DNA of 64,000 nt from Batillaria attramentaria (Eukaryota > Mollusca > Gastropoda > Batillariidae): NCBI GenBank assembly GCA_018292915.2, contig JACVVK020000170.1:331501-395500 (forward strand), written 5' to 3'. The notes under the pieces are model-generated. The model did not search any database and was not told the DNA's origin. It was given only the letters and a program-made list of their open reading frames with translations. Both the position numbers and the translations under genes were made by a program. Positions 47,773 through 61,100 of the stretch are shown piece by piece; position 1 is the first letter of the stretch, and each line of letters starts with the position of its first letter.

Positions 47773-47997
47773 ACCCCCCTCCGATCAAAAGCGGTACCCA
47801 ATCGATTCGCCTCCGTCACCTTCTCCCCCACCGTCAACCCCCTTCCCCTTCTTTCTTCTTTCCCCTTTCTTTTTCTCGAGTGTTCCCCCCTCCCTCTTCC
47901 ATTTTCGCCTCGCCAGTGAGAACTACACATACCTATACAGCACTGACAAATTTGTAAGTTAATCAGCAGTCACCAGACTTGTTGACGGTAATAGTAC

Positions 47998-48040
47998 AGT
48001 ACAGTACAGTACAGTACAGTATAGTATAGTATAGTATAGT
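47998..48040. repeat. (ACAGT)n/(ATAGT)n pentanucleotide repeat
   Basis: Five or so ACAGT units followed by four ATAGT units. Block 1 has only TAGTAGTAGTATGG-like text at this site. Confidence 0.9.
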
Positions 48041-48363
48041 GTATTTCACCAGAAGCCTGAGGTCTAATAGTTACAATTTAACGTAACATGCGTCGATACA
48101 CACTTATTTCTTATCTCAAGACCTTTGTAAATAAGGAAGGTCAGACTGCCCATGACGGTAAAGCTAATGCTTGCCATAATGTTTAAAAAAAAAATCTGAA
48201 CAATTTATGGGACTGGGTAAAGATCTACCCGGTGCACCCAGCCCTTCGGTCCTCCGTGAACTAAAGCTCCTAGAACACATAGCAATCTGGCCATTAATTA
48301 TAAAAGCTGTTAAAATGACGCTGTGATAACTGTATTGCCCACACGTGTGTATGTGGTTTCTAT

Positions 48364-48426
48364 TGTATGTATGTATGTATGTATGTATGTATGTATGTAT
48401 GTATGTATGTATGTATGTATGTATGT
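48364..48426. repeat. (TATG)n tetranucleotide microsatellite
   Basis: About 16 units at the same site as the (CTGT)n of block 1. Confidence 0.95.
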
Positions 48427-49511
48427 GTTTACGTATGTATACTTGTATATGGATACGTCGTAAGAGTAGAACAAAATGGCTACCCCGAGGTAGACACGTG
48501 CGGACATGTACACACAATGGTCGTCATGCAATCATTGCTTTTTAAGTACATGCCCATGTATCCAACTATATATGTCTTGATCTTGTACGTGCCTGCTCCT
48601 GTACGTATTTGTGTATGTATATATATTTACTGAAAAAGAGAGTAATAAAAATATATTTATTTTTTTAATTAAAAATTGAAAAAAAGCGTTACGTGGTTTT
48701 TTTTTTTTTGTTTGTTTTTTTTTGTTATTTTTTTTTTGGTTTTTTTTTGGGGGGGGGGGGGGGGGGGTATGAACTGTGTCCTAATTAGTAATTTCTGTTA
48801 AAAAAAAAAGAAAGAATTTCTGTCCCGTTCTCTTCAGGGAATGGGAATTTCCAACACACCTGTACTGTAGCAAAGTTCAAACGTGCAACTCCAACCCTGA
48901 AGTTTGTGAGTGCATGTCTCATTCCTGTGTGGTTAAGCTCTGTCAGATAAGAACTTTACACAAAAGAAGTCTTGTGTGTATTATATGGAGAAGATCGCAG
49001 AGAGGGAGAGATAGGAAACTTTTTTCTTTTTATTTTTTGAAGGGGGAGAGAGAGAGAGAGCTCCAAACTTCAAATGTTCATTTCGTTGACATGTTTTCCA
49101 TTTGAAAGGTCTGGGTACACTTTACAAATCAAAGATAATAATTATTATCTAACAATAAAACAAGTAGCTGAAGTTATTAAACTACTTAACCAAAACAAAT
49201 TGGTACTGACACATTAATTATGCGCACTTAAGTAAGGCTGCACATACAAAGCTAAGGTTTTGAATTGTTTCCATGGCAACATCTGACCTTTGGTCTACTT
49301 TCCAAAGCGCTTGACGATGATTTCATTCTGTAGCTACCGCAGCAAGATCGAATAGGATGCCCCATCTATTGTGAGACCCTTTCCAAGGAAATCAACCAGC
49401 AAACTTCCGGCTGCATCCCCAGCAAGCAGACACTATCACTGTCCCAGCAGACTTGATGATCCTGGCTTTTTTGGAGGAGGCGATCCAAGGTGTTTCCATT
49501 GCAACTACATG

Positions 49512-49540
49512 TAGCTACACCCGTGACTACCGGCTCTCAG

Positions 49541-49582
<42 letters not shown>
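49512..49582 (+). pseudogene. Possible relic of a TRIM exon end plus (GT)n
   Basis: AGCTACACCCGTGACTACCG then GCTCTCAG and ATGTGTGTG closely resembles the end of the exon at 23510-23716 and its donor repeat (AGCTACACACGTGACTCCAG, ACTCTCAG, GTGTGTG). The donor GT has become AT. The matching part is only about 30 bp, so this is tentative. Confidence 0.35.
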
Positions 49583-49587
<5 letters not shown>

Positions 49588-49889
49588 TGATTAGAAGCAT
49601 TATGATATGCTGATTTACTTATACACTTATATGCTATGATTGCAAGTGGCCGCCGCGCCGAGTCACCATGGTACAACAGATTGTGTCAAAAATTATTCTT
49701 TTTCGCACGGTGTATAAAACAAGAGAATAAAGTCCTGTTGATCTTGTCTTGACATCAGCGTGTCGTACCAGCAGTGTATTGCACCACACCTCACACAGCC
49801 TGGATTAGTGGGTCTTGCAAAGTGGCGATAAGGCGCTAGAATTTCGAGATAACGACAAAACATGCTCTTGCGTGTCTGAATTGCCCTCC

Positions 49890-50316
49890 AAGGAGGGTGG
49901 GTGGGTGTTTGGGGGTTCAACGTCCTTTTTCAGCACAAAGACGGGGCAACGATGAAAAAGCCAGCACACATATGTGACCTTCCATGAGAAAACCCGGCTT
50001 AAGTGCAACATTTTTTTTTTTTTTTTTTTTTTTTTTGAGCCATCTTAAAAAACAGCCTTGCTCTTTACAGTGCAAAAACAAACAAACAAAAAAAAAAAAA
50101 CTCCTTTTAATGTAAGGACAGAACTACCTGATTTTGGCAAAATCTCAATATCGGCCAGATAGCACCCGCTGACCTTTGTTAGCCTCTAGCTCGGAACAGT
50201 GGCGTGCGTCTTACGCCGGGTTTTCTCATGGACAGTCACATATTTGGCCGGGATCGAACTCACGACCCGAGCATTAGAAATGCAACGCTCTACCATTCGA
50301 CCACCCCGGCTTCCCC
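49890..50316 (-). mobile_element. tRNA-derived SINE (SINE-1 type), interrupted by a MITE
   Basis: The minus-strand head is GGGGAAGCCGGGGTGGTCGA, with a B-box-like GTTCGATCCCGG (50248-50259). The body resumes after the MITE with GTGCTGGCTTTTTCATCG and ends CCCCCAAACACCCACCCACC (about 49893). Confidence 0.8.
49974..50239. mobile_element. MITE with about 25-bp inverted repeats, nested in the SINE
   Basis: GTGACCTTCCATGAGAAAAC then CCGGC at 49974-49998 is inverted at 50215-50239 with two mismatches. CACATAT flanks both ends (49967-49973 and 50237-50243, overlapping the repeat tip). The interior has a T run of about 27 and no ORF. Other SINE-1 copies are uninterrupted at this point. Confidence 0.75.
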
Positions 50317-50319
50317 TGC

Positions 50320-50845
50320 CCTCCAGGGAACTCACACGTACCACAGTAGCTATATCTGTTTGAAACGCTTTTCTGACACTGTGTGGACATGCAGCTCAAA
50401 CTAACGATAAGCCCTTTCGAATGCGTCCGCCCCAAAAAAAAAAAAAAAAAATCCAGTGAAGACTTAACTGACAGTGGCATGCGTGGAGAACCCGACAGGA
50501 ATACGGATTTTGGCTTCGGTACGCGGGAACGTAAACATCAGCATCATCTACAGAAATAAATAACTCCAATGTTTACAGTTTTTGCTGTTGTCTGTACTGC
50601 GTGGTTTGCTTTATTGTTTAGTGTGTGGTACACTTTGTTAAATTAAATGAAGAAAAGTTACGGTTTCAACCTCCGTTTCCTTACGGACTGCCTCTGTCGT
50701 CAAGAAACACAGATTTGCGTACAGTTTGGAATGCTTATCTTAGAGTTCAAATCAAACAAATCCAGATACGGACGGGGTAGAAATAATTTCTCCGAATTCG
50801 ATGCCACGATTATAATTATAAACTACAACACAATCATTACATGAT
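50320..50845. other. No recognisable gene
   Basis: Contains an A homopolymer at about 50434-50450 and short open frames without motifs. Confidence 0.4.
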
Positions 50846-51089
50846 TTCCACCGAAGAACTGAGTTTTACTGCGACTTTTACTCGCAGTTTTTCGGTCGCA
50901 AATGAATCAACAAACTCGTGTGGTGCACTATCCGTTATCGGGAGCAGCTCATTGTGGAAACTGTATTGACGCTGCACTTGAGTGTCATAGTGATAGTGTC
51001 GGAGGTCCGTTGCCTTGCTGCATGTACGTAGAGTGTCGCCTGCCGTTGGTTAGAAATATTGTGTTCATTTAACAAGTGAACAAGAAGAC

Positions 51090-51211
51090 TTGCTACATAG
51101 CGCTCCGTCGTCTTGTGTCTTGTGCGACTACACTCAGCAGGGATTCACACTGTCTTCTGAATCTGACAGAAGGAGAGAAGAGAAGAGAGATTTTACCATC
51201 AATGGCTTCAG
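51090..51211 (+). other. 5' noncoding exon of TRIM-like copy C (start uncertain)
   Basis: It ends ATGGCTTCAG/GTATGTTG at 51211. Strongly similar to the copy A exon. The DNA upstream (50846-51090) matches 18424-18640 and may hold the promoter. Confidence 0.5.
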
Positions 51212-51229
51212 GTATGTTGATTAGTCTTT

Positions 51230-51680
51230 TGTTACTGCTGCTGTTTTAATGCTAATGGTGGCTTGTCTTCTGTTGTTTAGTGTCTGTGATGATGGTGTTA
51301 GCTGTTTTCGTTTGTTTTGAAGTGTTGATGGTGTTTCTGGTGTTGTTTAGTGGTGATGGTGGTCTGTTTTCTGTTGTTGTTTATTGGTGATGGTGGCCCG
51401 ATTTCTGTTGTTGTGTAGTGGTGATGATGGTCTGTTTTCTGTTGTTGTTTAGTGGTGATGGTGGCCCGATTTCCGTTGTTGTTTAGTGGTGATGGTGACC
51501 TTTCTGTTGTTGTTTTTTTTAGTGATGATAGTGGCATGTTTTCTGTTGTTTAGTGATGATGGTGGCCTGTTTTCTGTTGTTGTTTAGTGGTGATGATGGC
51601 CTGTTTTCTGTTGTTGTTTAGTTATGATGATGGTGGTCTGTTTTCTGATGTTGTTTAGTGGTGATGGTGGACGTTTCGCG
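51230..51680. repeat. Intron-1 minisatellite of copy C
   Basis: Units of about 34 bp of the same family as in A; no SINE inside. Confidence 0.9.
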
Positions 51681-52030
51681 TTGTTGTTTTTATATTGTTT
51701 TAATTACTTTGTTTGGTTCTCAGCAATAATTATGTTTAGTCACAATGGCTTCGCCACGGGACGATAACAAACCAACAATGTAATGTCACTTTCTTATTTT
51801 AACCGTTTGAAAGCACAGAATCTCTTCGATTAATGCGGCAGACTGAAACACAAAGTTTACAATTAGGTAAACAGATAAATTGGACAACAGAAGTAACGTT
51901 TCATGACTTCTTTCTTTGTTTGTTAGTTGGTTTGTTTGGTTCGTTGGTTGAGATGGTGAGTGGGTGAACGTTTCACGTTTAGGCAAATATGTGCTGATGT
52001 CTAGAGAGTGCAAACTGACCTTGCGGAAGG

Positions 52031-52847
52031 ATGGCATCAGCTTCTCCATCTCGACAACTGTCTGTCACCGACTGTCCCCGCTGTCGTTGTCTGTGTGTGG
52101 GCCCCACCATACTGCCCTGTGGACACGTCCTGTGTAGACCATGTCTTCGCCAGCTACTGGAACAGCAAGGACCTGACCCAACATGTTCTTCCTGTGGTCA
52201 CAGCATCCCTAGGGGTCAGGGGCAGACAATCAGTGAACAACTCGATCAGTTCTGTAAAGATCTCGTTCTTCAGGAAATTGTAGCTGATCACATTTTCAAA
52301 CGAAGCGATTCGTCTTGTCAGACATGCTGTAGATCGGCCTGGACAAACGTCTGTCTGGACTGTGGAACCTTTTACTGCATACACTGCTCGGAAAATCATC
52401 GGACAGAGCATGCAGCTGGCTGTCACACTGTAGTGGATCCTCGACAGGTCCTGATATCAGCGTCACCGACCACATCCAGACCTCCCGGACATGAGGATGT
52501 TTCACAGACCAGCACTTCATTGTTAGAGTTTCAAAGACAGGAAGTCAAACTTCTTGAGGAGAAACACTCTGACCATGGTCGAGTAGAAAGTGATCTTGAT
52601 GAGTTGATTGCAAAACTACAGAACGGAAGAGACAGAGTGCGGGATCAAAAGCATCTCTTGCATATGTACACCACTCGTATGCCTACAACCATCAACACGA
52701 CGTCCATGAGAGAACGTCTGCATCGCGTGCGAGAAGACATCAGCCTGCCCACAAGGGAAATGCTGCAGGATCTGAGGCGTGAGACAGACAGACTGGTGGC
52801 CCTGTGGATGGAGCCAGTGGAGGTTCAAGTGTGGAAATCTGATGATG
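52031..52847 (+). CDS. Copy C RING/B-box exon
   Basis: 817 nt, same phase as A and B, all RING and B-box ligands present. It differs in the B-box loop (CCRSAWTNV instead of CCKPAWTNV) and has Gly for Asp before the last B-box Cys (AAGCHT). Donor GATG/GTACAC. Confidence 0.9.
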
Positions 52848-54713
52848 GTACACATTCACATGCTTTATTATGTCATGGTGATGATGACGATGAAATTACG
52901 TTATATTCCTAATGAGCTTTGGGAACGGCGAGTTTTCACGAATGATAAATCTAAACTGTAAAATTTGTATATTTGCGGAGCATAATCCTATTTCATCATC
53001 ATAAATTATTTACAAGCCATATATATTTGTTGTCTACAGTAAGCCGGTTACTTTCATTCCTATTTCAGTTTTATTCTTAATATATTGTTAGTACAATGAA
53101 AGAATTTTGTTGTGTACACAGCGTGTACAAGATCTTCCTTTGTGTCCAAATTGTCTCAAACTGACGATTCATGTGTGACAGATCATGGCGCGACATCAGC
53201 TGTAAAAGGAACCACAGAGTGTGTGATGGTCACTCCCAAATCTACCACCATCAACTTGGACTCGGGCTCGGTCTATGTCGAGCAAATTAGTGATGACGTC
53301 ATACATCAGACAGGTGTGTTTGTCAGTTAATTTCACTGACCTCGCGTTTCTACAAATCCTCAACTCAGGGCATTTAAATTAGAGAGACCTTACTCATACT
53401 AATGCATCATCCAGACATTTCTTCTTCTTAGCACACGTTACTGGTTTCCAGTCACAGCACGAATCAAACACAAGATCCTGTGTCTGACCTTAACTTCCTT
53501 TTTACCCGAATTCGCATCACCCCACCGGCTGCCCCACCAAAGAATTTGGTTCTTCCAAAGTCCTGCTCTGCCTTCGTCGTGAGATCAGTCAATGTCATTC
53601 TGTCGATTCTTTCAGACCAGTTTTAATACATTTCCCTACCGCGTGCGGGGAATCCGCGTTCGTGAGAGCTCTTCCGCTTTGGGCATATGATATAGGCGAG
53701 AATCAGGCATGAGTAGCGGTTCCTGAACAGCTGTTTTGCAAAGAAAAACAATATGCCTACATGCTCTGTTTCAAGATCTGAAATGTTCGTCGTCTGTATG
53801 AGTGGTGGAGAGAAGGCAAATATTGACGGTTGCTGAAGCCGCCATTTAGGTGTACACGTGCATGGTTAGAAAGGAGGAGTGTGGCGAAAGTTATGATGAC
53901 CCGGGTGATAGTTTTGGGCCAGAATTTATTTTTCGTTAGGCCATTAGTGCACAACATCAGCGACCCAAACGTACTTGGTAGGAACTGAGTGAAAACATCC
54001 ACTTTTTCAGATCATTCTACGTGTGTAAATGTATTGCAAAAGATTATTATTCTTAACTGTACATTTGTTTCTCTCAAAATTCTGTGACCCAGTTAAAGAC
54101 GTGGTGATCGCCAAGATAAACTGGTCCAAGAACTTGGCAAGAGTCCAGCGTCTACAGGAGGCAGAAAAGGTCAAAGGTCATCAGTTGCACGCGGAGAAGG
54201 TTAGAGATCAACAAAAACTGCAGGAGATGAAGGTGAAAGGTCAACAACAACTGCAGGCGGAGAAGGTCAGAGTTCAACATCTGCAGGCGGAGAAGAGAAG
54301 GGCGGAGGCAGAACTGGCGGCCCAGGAGGAGAAGACGAGAGAACGGGAAAAGGTGAAGACATTTTATACTAGGATACAGCAGAAGAAGACGAGCTTGTTG
54401 AAACAAGTGATGAAGAGGATTGAGGAAAAGGATGTGCTGTCCAAGCTGGTGCAACAACTGAGTGAGGAGTTTGACGTCCGTCTGCTGGCTATCGACTCTG
54501 GCCTGAGGTTCCTGATGGACGTGCCAGTTGAGGAGTGGGAGGGGGTCAAAGAGTTACAAGAAAAGCTTCAGAAAATGTTGGAGGATGCGCTGTTGCCAAA
54601 GCAAGAGAAAAAGGAAGTGACGTGGACGGAAGTGACATCATGGAGTACTCGAACGGGAGATGCGGACGTGAGACTCGGCCAGCCACTACCTGCACACGTG
54701 ACTACAGACGCTC

Positions 54714-54767
<54 letters not shown>

Positions 54768-54925
54768 GCAGCGTCTAAATGTAGTATATGCTAGAGTTAT
54801 CGGTGTACTGGTTACAGTTTCGTACAGCAGTATGTTTGGCCATTTATTATTTCAGACCCAGAAAGAAGCAGACGCTAGTGGAAATGCACACCAGCAGAGA
54901 GTAACAGTAGATACCACAGTTCGTG

Positions 54926-54961
<36 letters not shown>

Positions 54962-55081
54962 ACTGACTGACTGACTGCAACTTTCTTTTTCAAAGATGAG
55001 ATAATAGACGCACAGGTCTCTTTTACTATCTGTCCTTGTTACCCTAATAAACATACAAAATGCGTCACCGTAACCATTGTG

Positions 55082-55122
<41 letters not shown>

Positions 55123-58100
55123 GCGCGCGCTTGTGCGCACACGGACTGATCAGCGCTTGCACGGTTTACAGCACATTTCACGAACATTACAGCGTAAATG
55201 CTAATGTAAACAATGAGAAAGTTATCAATTCAAATACAACAAATGCACTTAGAATTTCTAAGAACTAAAAACACAGTAAGGGGAAAACAATTTTTCCCCA
55301 ATGGTTAGCGAGAATAATATTGACGAACTTGAACCTTTAACGTTGAGAAATTATTAATTATTCTGACGCACTTGAATCTTGAGAAATTATTAATTAGTCG
55401 GACCTCAGGTGGTAGCTGGCGAGCTTTGCTCGCAGCGCCCTGCTGGTGCTGCTGAACACCCATCATGTTGAAGACCTTCACAACGCACCCCTCTCTGGTG
55501 CGTTGGTTTCCCAAACCGCCTCACGGCGGGGAGGTTCCGTGTTGGAGCGGTCTGTTCTCCAACTGCCTCCCAGGCATGTTGTCTTCATTGGCAACTAAGG
55601 AATTTTCTTTCCTACCTCTCTGTCTATCCCTCACCGGCCCATTCACCTGTATCTTTCTCTTTAACACCTCCCGAATTTAGCCGCTCTGTCCTTCCTCTCT
55701 TCCCTCAGCTGATTTCTGAGTTCGGCCCTTTCATCTATATTTCTTGTTTTTAACCCCTCACTTACGTCTGCACTACCAGTGGTTAGGAATAAGTGATGTT
55801 GGGCTTATGCTGCGAATTGGTTTATTGCGCCTAGGAGATGATAAGTTGCAATATTTGCTGTATATGCGCTTAGTATTTCTTTGTTTTACCTAGTTGTAAT
55901 TGTCATTTGTTTTCTACGCTTTTTTGTAACCGGGAGTTCGAGAAATTAGCATGAAGGTGCTGCGTCTCCTGCATGTCCTAGATTTATATAGCCCCGTAGA
56001 CCAGTTTGCATCCTTTGTCCCGCGTTACTTTTTTTTTTTCATGTAGTGCAGGCACACTCAGCCGCGAATTAGTCTTTGTGGCTTGCGCGGCTTTTAGCCC
56101 TAAAAGCTCACTCACTTGAACAAGTCTAGACGTGGTTAGTTAGTTAGTTATTTAGGGCTTAACGCCGCGCAAGCGACAGAGGCTAATTCGCGGCAAAGAG
56201 CGGTCCCTTTCTGCCAGGTCATTAAAAATAAAAGGGCATACAATAAAACAGGATGTAAATATATACTAAAAATCTACTGGGTTTAAATGAGAAGTTCTTA
56301 CAAGACTTAAAGTATTGAACGGACGGAGGTCAATGAAAGACAATGAATTTCCAATTAAATTTTATAAAACAGGTTGGCCTCCTTTAAGAAACTGAAGATG
56401 CTGTCAGGGGGGACATCCCTGAACAGCACCCTCAGCGAGTCCGCACAATAATGTTTCTCCCTGATCTTGGCAAGGTCCACGCACGAGATCAGGAAATGAT
56501 GGACAGAAAAAGATTCATGACAAGGAACACACCAGGGAGGGTCTTCCCCTTTCAAAAGATGTGAATGTGTGATGTGTGTGTGTCCGATGTGAAGGCGACT
56601 AAGAATGGTCTCCTCGCGTCGATTAGGTCGGCAGCGAGGGAGACTATCACAGATGCTTGGTAAAATCTTGAAGAGTTTGTTCTCAGGAAGGGCAGCCCAT
56701 TGGGTCTGCCACTCCCTTCGGACAAACTCGGAAACTAAGGGTTTAAAATCGGACCAGGCCATGCGCTCATCCTCCACAGGGCCATCGCGGGCAGCGTTCG
56801 CAGCCCGGTCAGCGCGCCTGTTTCCTCGGATGCCCACATGACCTGGGATCCAAATAAAAACAATGTCCTTGTTGTCGGCAATCAAGGATGCATGCAGTTC
56901 ATGGATCAGCACCAGAAGCGGGTGATCCAATCTCCTGCCATGCAGAGCCTGGAGAGCCGACAATGAGTCTGATAAGATTAAAAAGTTCGGGTCTTTGGAC
57001 TGGTATACGTGCCGAAGTGCGAGTAAAATGGCTCGCAGCTCGGCACTGTACACCGAACTATTGTCCATCAGACGACGACTGAAGCAAGAACCGTCCATGA
57101 CTGCAGCAGCCCCAACACGACCATCCTCGGACTTGGAACCGTCAGTGAAGATCCGGCGGAAGCCCGGGAAGTCGGCCAGGATCTGCTGCAGACCTTGAAA
57201 ATAAACAGGGTCAGGGGTCTCGGACTTTTTATGTATGGTCAGGTCCAGCCTGACTTCAGGTATGGGAAGGGTCCAAGGAGGCGTGGTGGGAAAAAGAGAT
57301 TCCTCAACAGAATTGATGTCCACTCCGGCCGCCTGTAAAAGGGGTCGGACGCGGAGGGACAGGGGCTTAGGTTCGTTTTTATGAACATCAAAAAGTTCCT
57401 CAAAAGCTGGACAGAAAACACAGCTATAGGCGGGGTTGTCCGGGTTGGCCTTCAGCTTCAGGACATAGTTCAGCATGAGACGAGTGCGGCGGAGCGCCAA
57501 AGAGGGTTCACCCGCCTCAGCATACAAACTATGGACTGGGGACGTCCTGAAGGCGCCCAGACAAATACGAAGACCCTCATGATGAACAGTATTGAGGAGT
57601 TTCAGACTGGACTTGGAAGCAGAGCTGTAAACAATGCACCCATAGTCCAGCTTGGAACGGACAAGAGCTCGGTAGAGACGCAACAGGACGGTGCGGTCAC
57701 CACCCCAGTCGGTGTGACCCACGACCCGAAGGACGTCCAGTGCCTTCATACACGAAGCTCTAAGATACTTAATATGGCTAAGAAAGGTAAGTCGGCGGTC
57801 AAAAATAAGACCAAGGAACTTTGCCTCCTGGACAACTTTAACAGGGGAACCATCAATACTAAGAGCGGGTTCGGGAAAGACCCCGTGAAGTTTCGTGAAG
57901 TGCATGCAAACTGTTTTGGACGGTGAAAATTTAAAACCATTCTCAGCGACCCATTTCTGGACGCTGTTAATACAAAGCTGCAGATGCCTCTCCACCCGGT
58001 GAAGCGACTTGCCTTTGACACAAAGGGCAAAGTCGTCAACGAATAGAGACGCATCTGTTCCTTTGGTTACTGATTTCACTATGTTGTTTATTTTGAGGCT

Positions 58101-61100
58101 AAAAAGGACAGGGGAGAGGATGCTGCCCTGAGGCACACCCATCTCCTGCTCCTGGCAATCTGAAAGAGTAGAACCAACACGGACTCTAAAGGACCGCCCA
58201 GTTAAAAATTTATCAATAAAAATAGGTAGACGACCCCGGAAGCCTATGTCATGCAAGTCTGACAATATGCCATACTTCCATGTAGTGTCATAGGCCTTCT
58301 CGAGGTCGAAGAAGATGGCTACTGTGTGTTGTTTATTAATAAAACCGTCCCTTATGAAGGACTCGAAGCGAACCAGGTGGTCAACGGTGCTTCGGCCCTG
58401 CCTAAACCCGCACTGCAGGTCAGACAGGAGTCCTTCGGATTCCAGAACCCAAACAAGACGAGCATTGACCAGCCGCTCCATGGTCTTACAAAGACAGCTG
58501 GTCAGGGCGATAGGTCGATAATTGCCCGGATCAGAATGATCCCTCCCAGGCTTAGGAATAGGAACCACTACCGCCTCCCGCCACGAGGGCGGAAAGACGC
58601 CAGTGGTCCAAATATGATTATAAACGGAAAGGAGGACAGAGAGAGCTTCCTCGGGAAGATGAGTTAGGAGTTGATAGTGGACACTGTCCAAACCAGCAGC
58701 AGAATCATTACTCTTCTGTAGAGCCTGCTGGAGCTCAGCCTGACTAAACAGAGAGTTGTACAGTTCAGTATTGGTGGATTGGAAATTACAGGGAGAAGAT
58801 TCCTTAAGTTGCTTAATCCTCTGGAAGGAGGTGGAATAATGGTCAGAGGATGAGTTGTGCGACAGGGTTGACGCCAACAAGTCAGCAACAGCTTTCTTGT
58901 CGGTGACAAGCCTGTCACCCACTCTGAGATGGCGGATAGAAGAAGTATCAGCTTTACCTTTGATTCTGCGAATAGCCTTCCAAATTTTCTGAGAAGGGGC
59001 CTTGGATGACAGGCCAGAAACGAACTGCCTCCAAGACAGCCTCCTCTGCTGTTTATAAATAAAACGAGCTTTCGCTCGAGACTGTTTAAAGGCTAAGATG
59101 TTGGCCTGGGAGGGGCATCTGAACGCTCGTCTTTGTGCGCGCTTGCGATCTTTCTGCGCATTTTTACATTGTTGGTTGAACCATGGAATTTTAGGACCTT
59201 TGTGGATTGTCGAGGTTTTCGGGATGGCATCGTTGGCCACTTCAATCAAGATGTTAGTAAAAGCGGAGGCAGGATCCTCCGAGGACATCACCGCCTCCTC
59301 GGTCAGACGTGACCGGCAAGAGGCACTAAACAAATCCCAGTTAGCCTTCTTCAGGTTCCAACGACCCACTGTTGCGTCCTCCTCGCTGCTGGCGGTCGAC
59401 AGGATGACCGGGAAGTGGTCGCTGCCACACAGGTCATCGTGGACACGCCACTCAAAATCCAGGACGAGGGAAGGATCGCAGACAGACAGATCGAGGACTG
59501 AAGAAGTACCAGTTGCAGGATGAAGGTAAGTTGGAGAGCCATCGTTTAAGACGCAGAGGTCAAGCGAGGAAAAGAGGTCCTCTAGAACCTGACCCCTGTC
59601 GTTTGAGTGGTCGCTGCCCCAGAGTGGAGCATGACCGTTGAAATCCCCAAGCAGAAGAAAGGGGCGGGGGAGCTGATCTATAAGGGAGTTAAGATCTCTC
59701 GAGGAGACACGTTCGGACGGCGGCAGGTAAATGCTGCACACCGTGACAGATTTATGTAAGGAAATACGGACGGCGATAGCTTGCAACTGCGTGTTTAGAT
59801 GAACTGGGCTGTGTAATATGTCTTTGCGGATTAAAATACCAACGCCACCATGAGGCCTCTCCGAAGAGGACCCCTGGTGGACGAAATTGAAACCAGTAAA
59901 AGATGCGGGGGATGACTCCTGGAGAAAGGTCTCCTGAAGGGCCACCACACCCGGCTTTAGAGAATTAACTAGGATTTTGAGTTCTTCAAAATTAGCCCGA
60001 AAACCTCGACAATTCCAATGTATTATAGTATTTGTAGCCATTTAAAATGTGGAGGATTAAAAACCGCACAAAGCAGCGACGGCTATGTGACGGCTGGTGT
60101 CTTGGAAGGGGACACAAGGGGCGATGGGGGCAGAGGGCGGTCCTCAATTGTGACCACCTCCATGTCCTCAAGGACACTAAAGGGGTTGGTCACCTCGACT
60201 CCCTTGTCTCCCTTCTGGATCCGAGCTGACAGCGGACCCCAAGGTTTTTTATATTTGCTTTTCTTTCCAGATGGTTTGGGGGGAACAGGGGGGCGGGGGG
60301 CGGAGGCGCGCTGGGACTGAGGTCCCGACCCCGCGCCCTGGGTCGAGGACTTTGCGGTGCCAGGGGTCCCCGACGGCGGCCTGGCACCCTGGGCCGCGGG
60401 ACTGGCAATGACCACCTTGGATGTGGTCACAACGTTCAAAGATGACTTTGATGGACTGGCTGACTTGGACTGACTGGCTGACTTGGACTGACTGGCTGAC
60501 TTGGACTGACTGGCTGACTTGGACTGACTGGCTGACTGAACAGCAGGGGGCTTGGCCTGAAAGGTGAAAGGTAGGGGAGGGGTGTCTGTCTGACAGGCCA
60601 CCTCCTTCCCCTGGGGTTTAGAAGAAAGAGCAGCAGAGTAGGAAACCAATGTGGGAGTGGATGATGTGTTCGAAGTGGAAGAGGCAGCCGGGGAGCCAGA
60701 CGCAATCCGGCGAGCTTCAGGGAAGGAGACCTTCTGCTCGACACGGATGCGCTGGATAGTGCATTCCTCTTTCCACCTCGGACAATCTTTAGAAAAAGAG
60801 GGGTGAGAACCTTTGCAGTTGACGCAGGTGGGCGACGAGCTGCAGTCCTTGTCGTCATGATCCTTCCCTCCGCACTTTGCGCAGGTGGGGTCATTTCGAC
60901 AGGACGCCTGCCCGTGCCCGAACCTTTGGCACTTGAAGCAGCGAAGAGGCAACGGAATGAAGGCCTTAACCTTCACCCAGTAGAAGCCTGCCCACAGCTT
61001 CTCTGGTGCCGTTGGCTGGCCAAATGTCAAAATGATGGTACCAGTTTTAAAAACTTTAGCATGGGTTACTGCCTGAGACTTCAGGGCGCGGATGAGCTCC

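Larger units (their letters stand above)
43855..51250. repeat. Segmental duplication block 2 (paralogue of 11565-18800)
   Basis: It is collinear with block 1 over several kilobases. Block 2 lacks the 66-bp palindrome (empty site 44165-44173) and the 2.6-kb insertion (about 44590). It carries a CpG-rich element at 45518-46541 and extra DNA at about 49080-50845. No gene other than the 5' exon of copy C at its right end is supported. Confidence 0.85.

Noticed and set aside
57381..57926. Plus-strand open frames under the I-like LINE (also 59098-59523 and 60803-61147)
   Set aside because: Shadows of the intact minus-strand ORF2 and ORF1.
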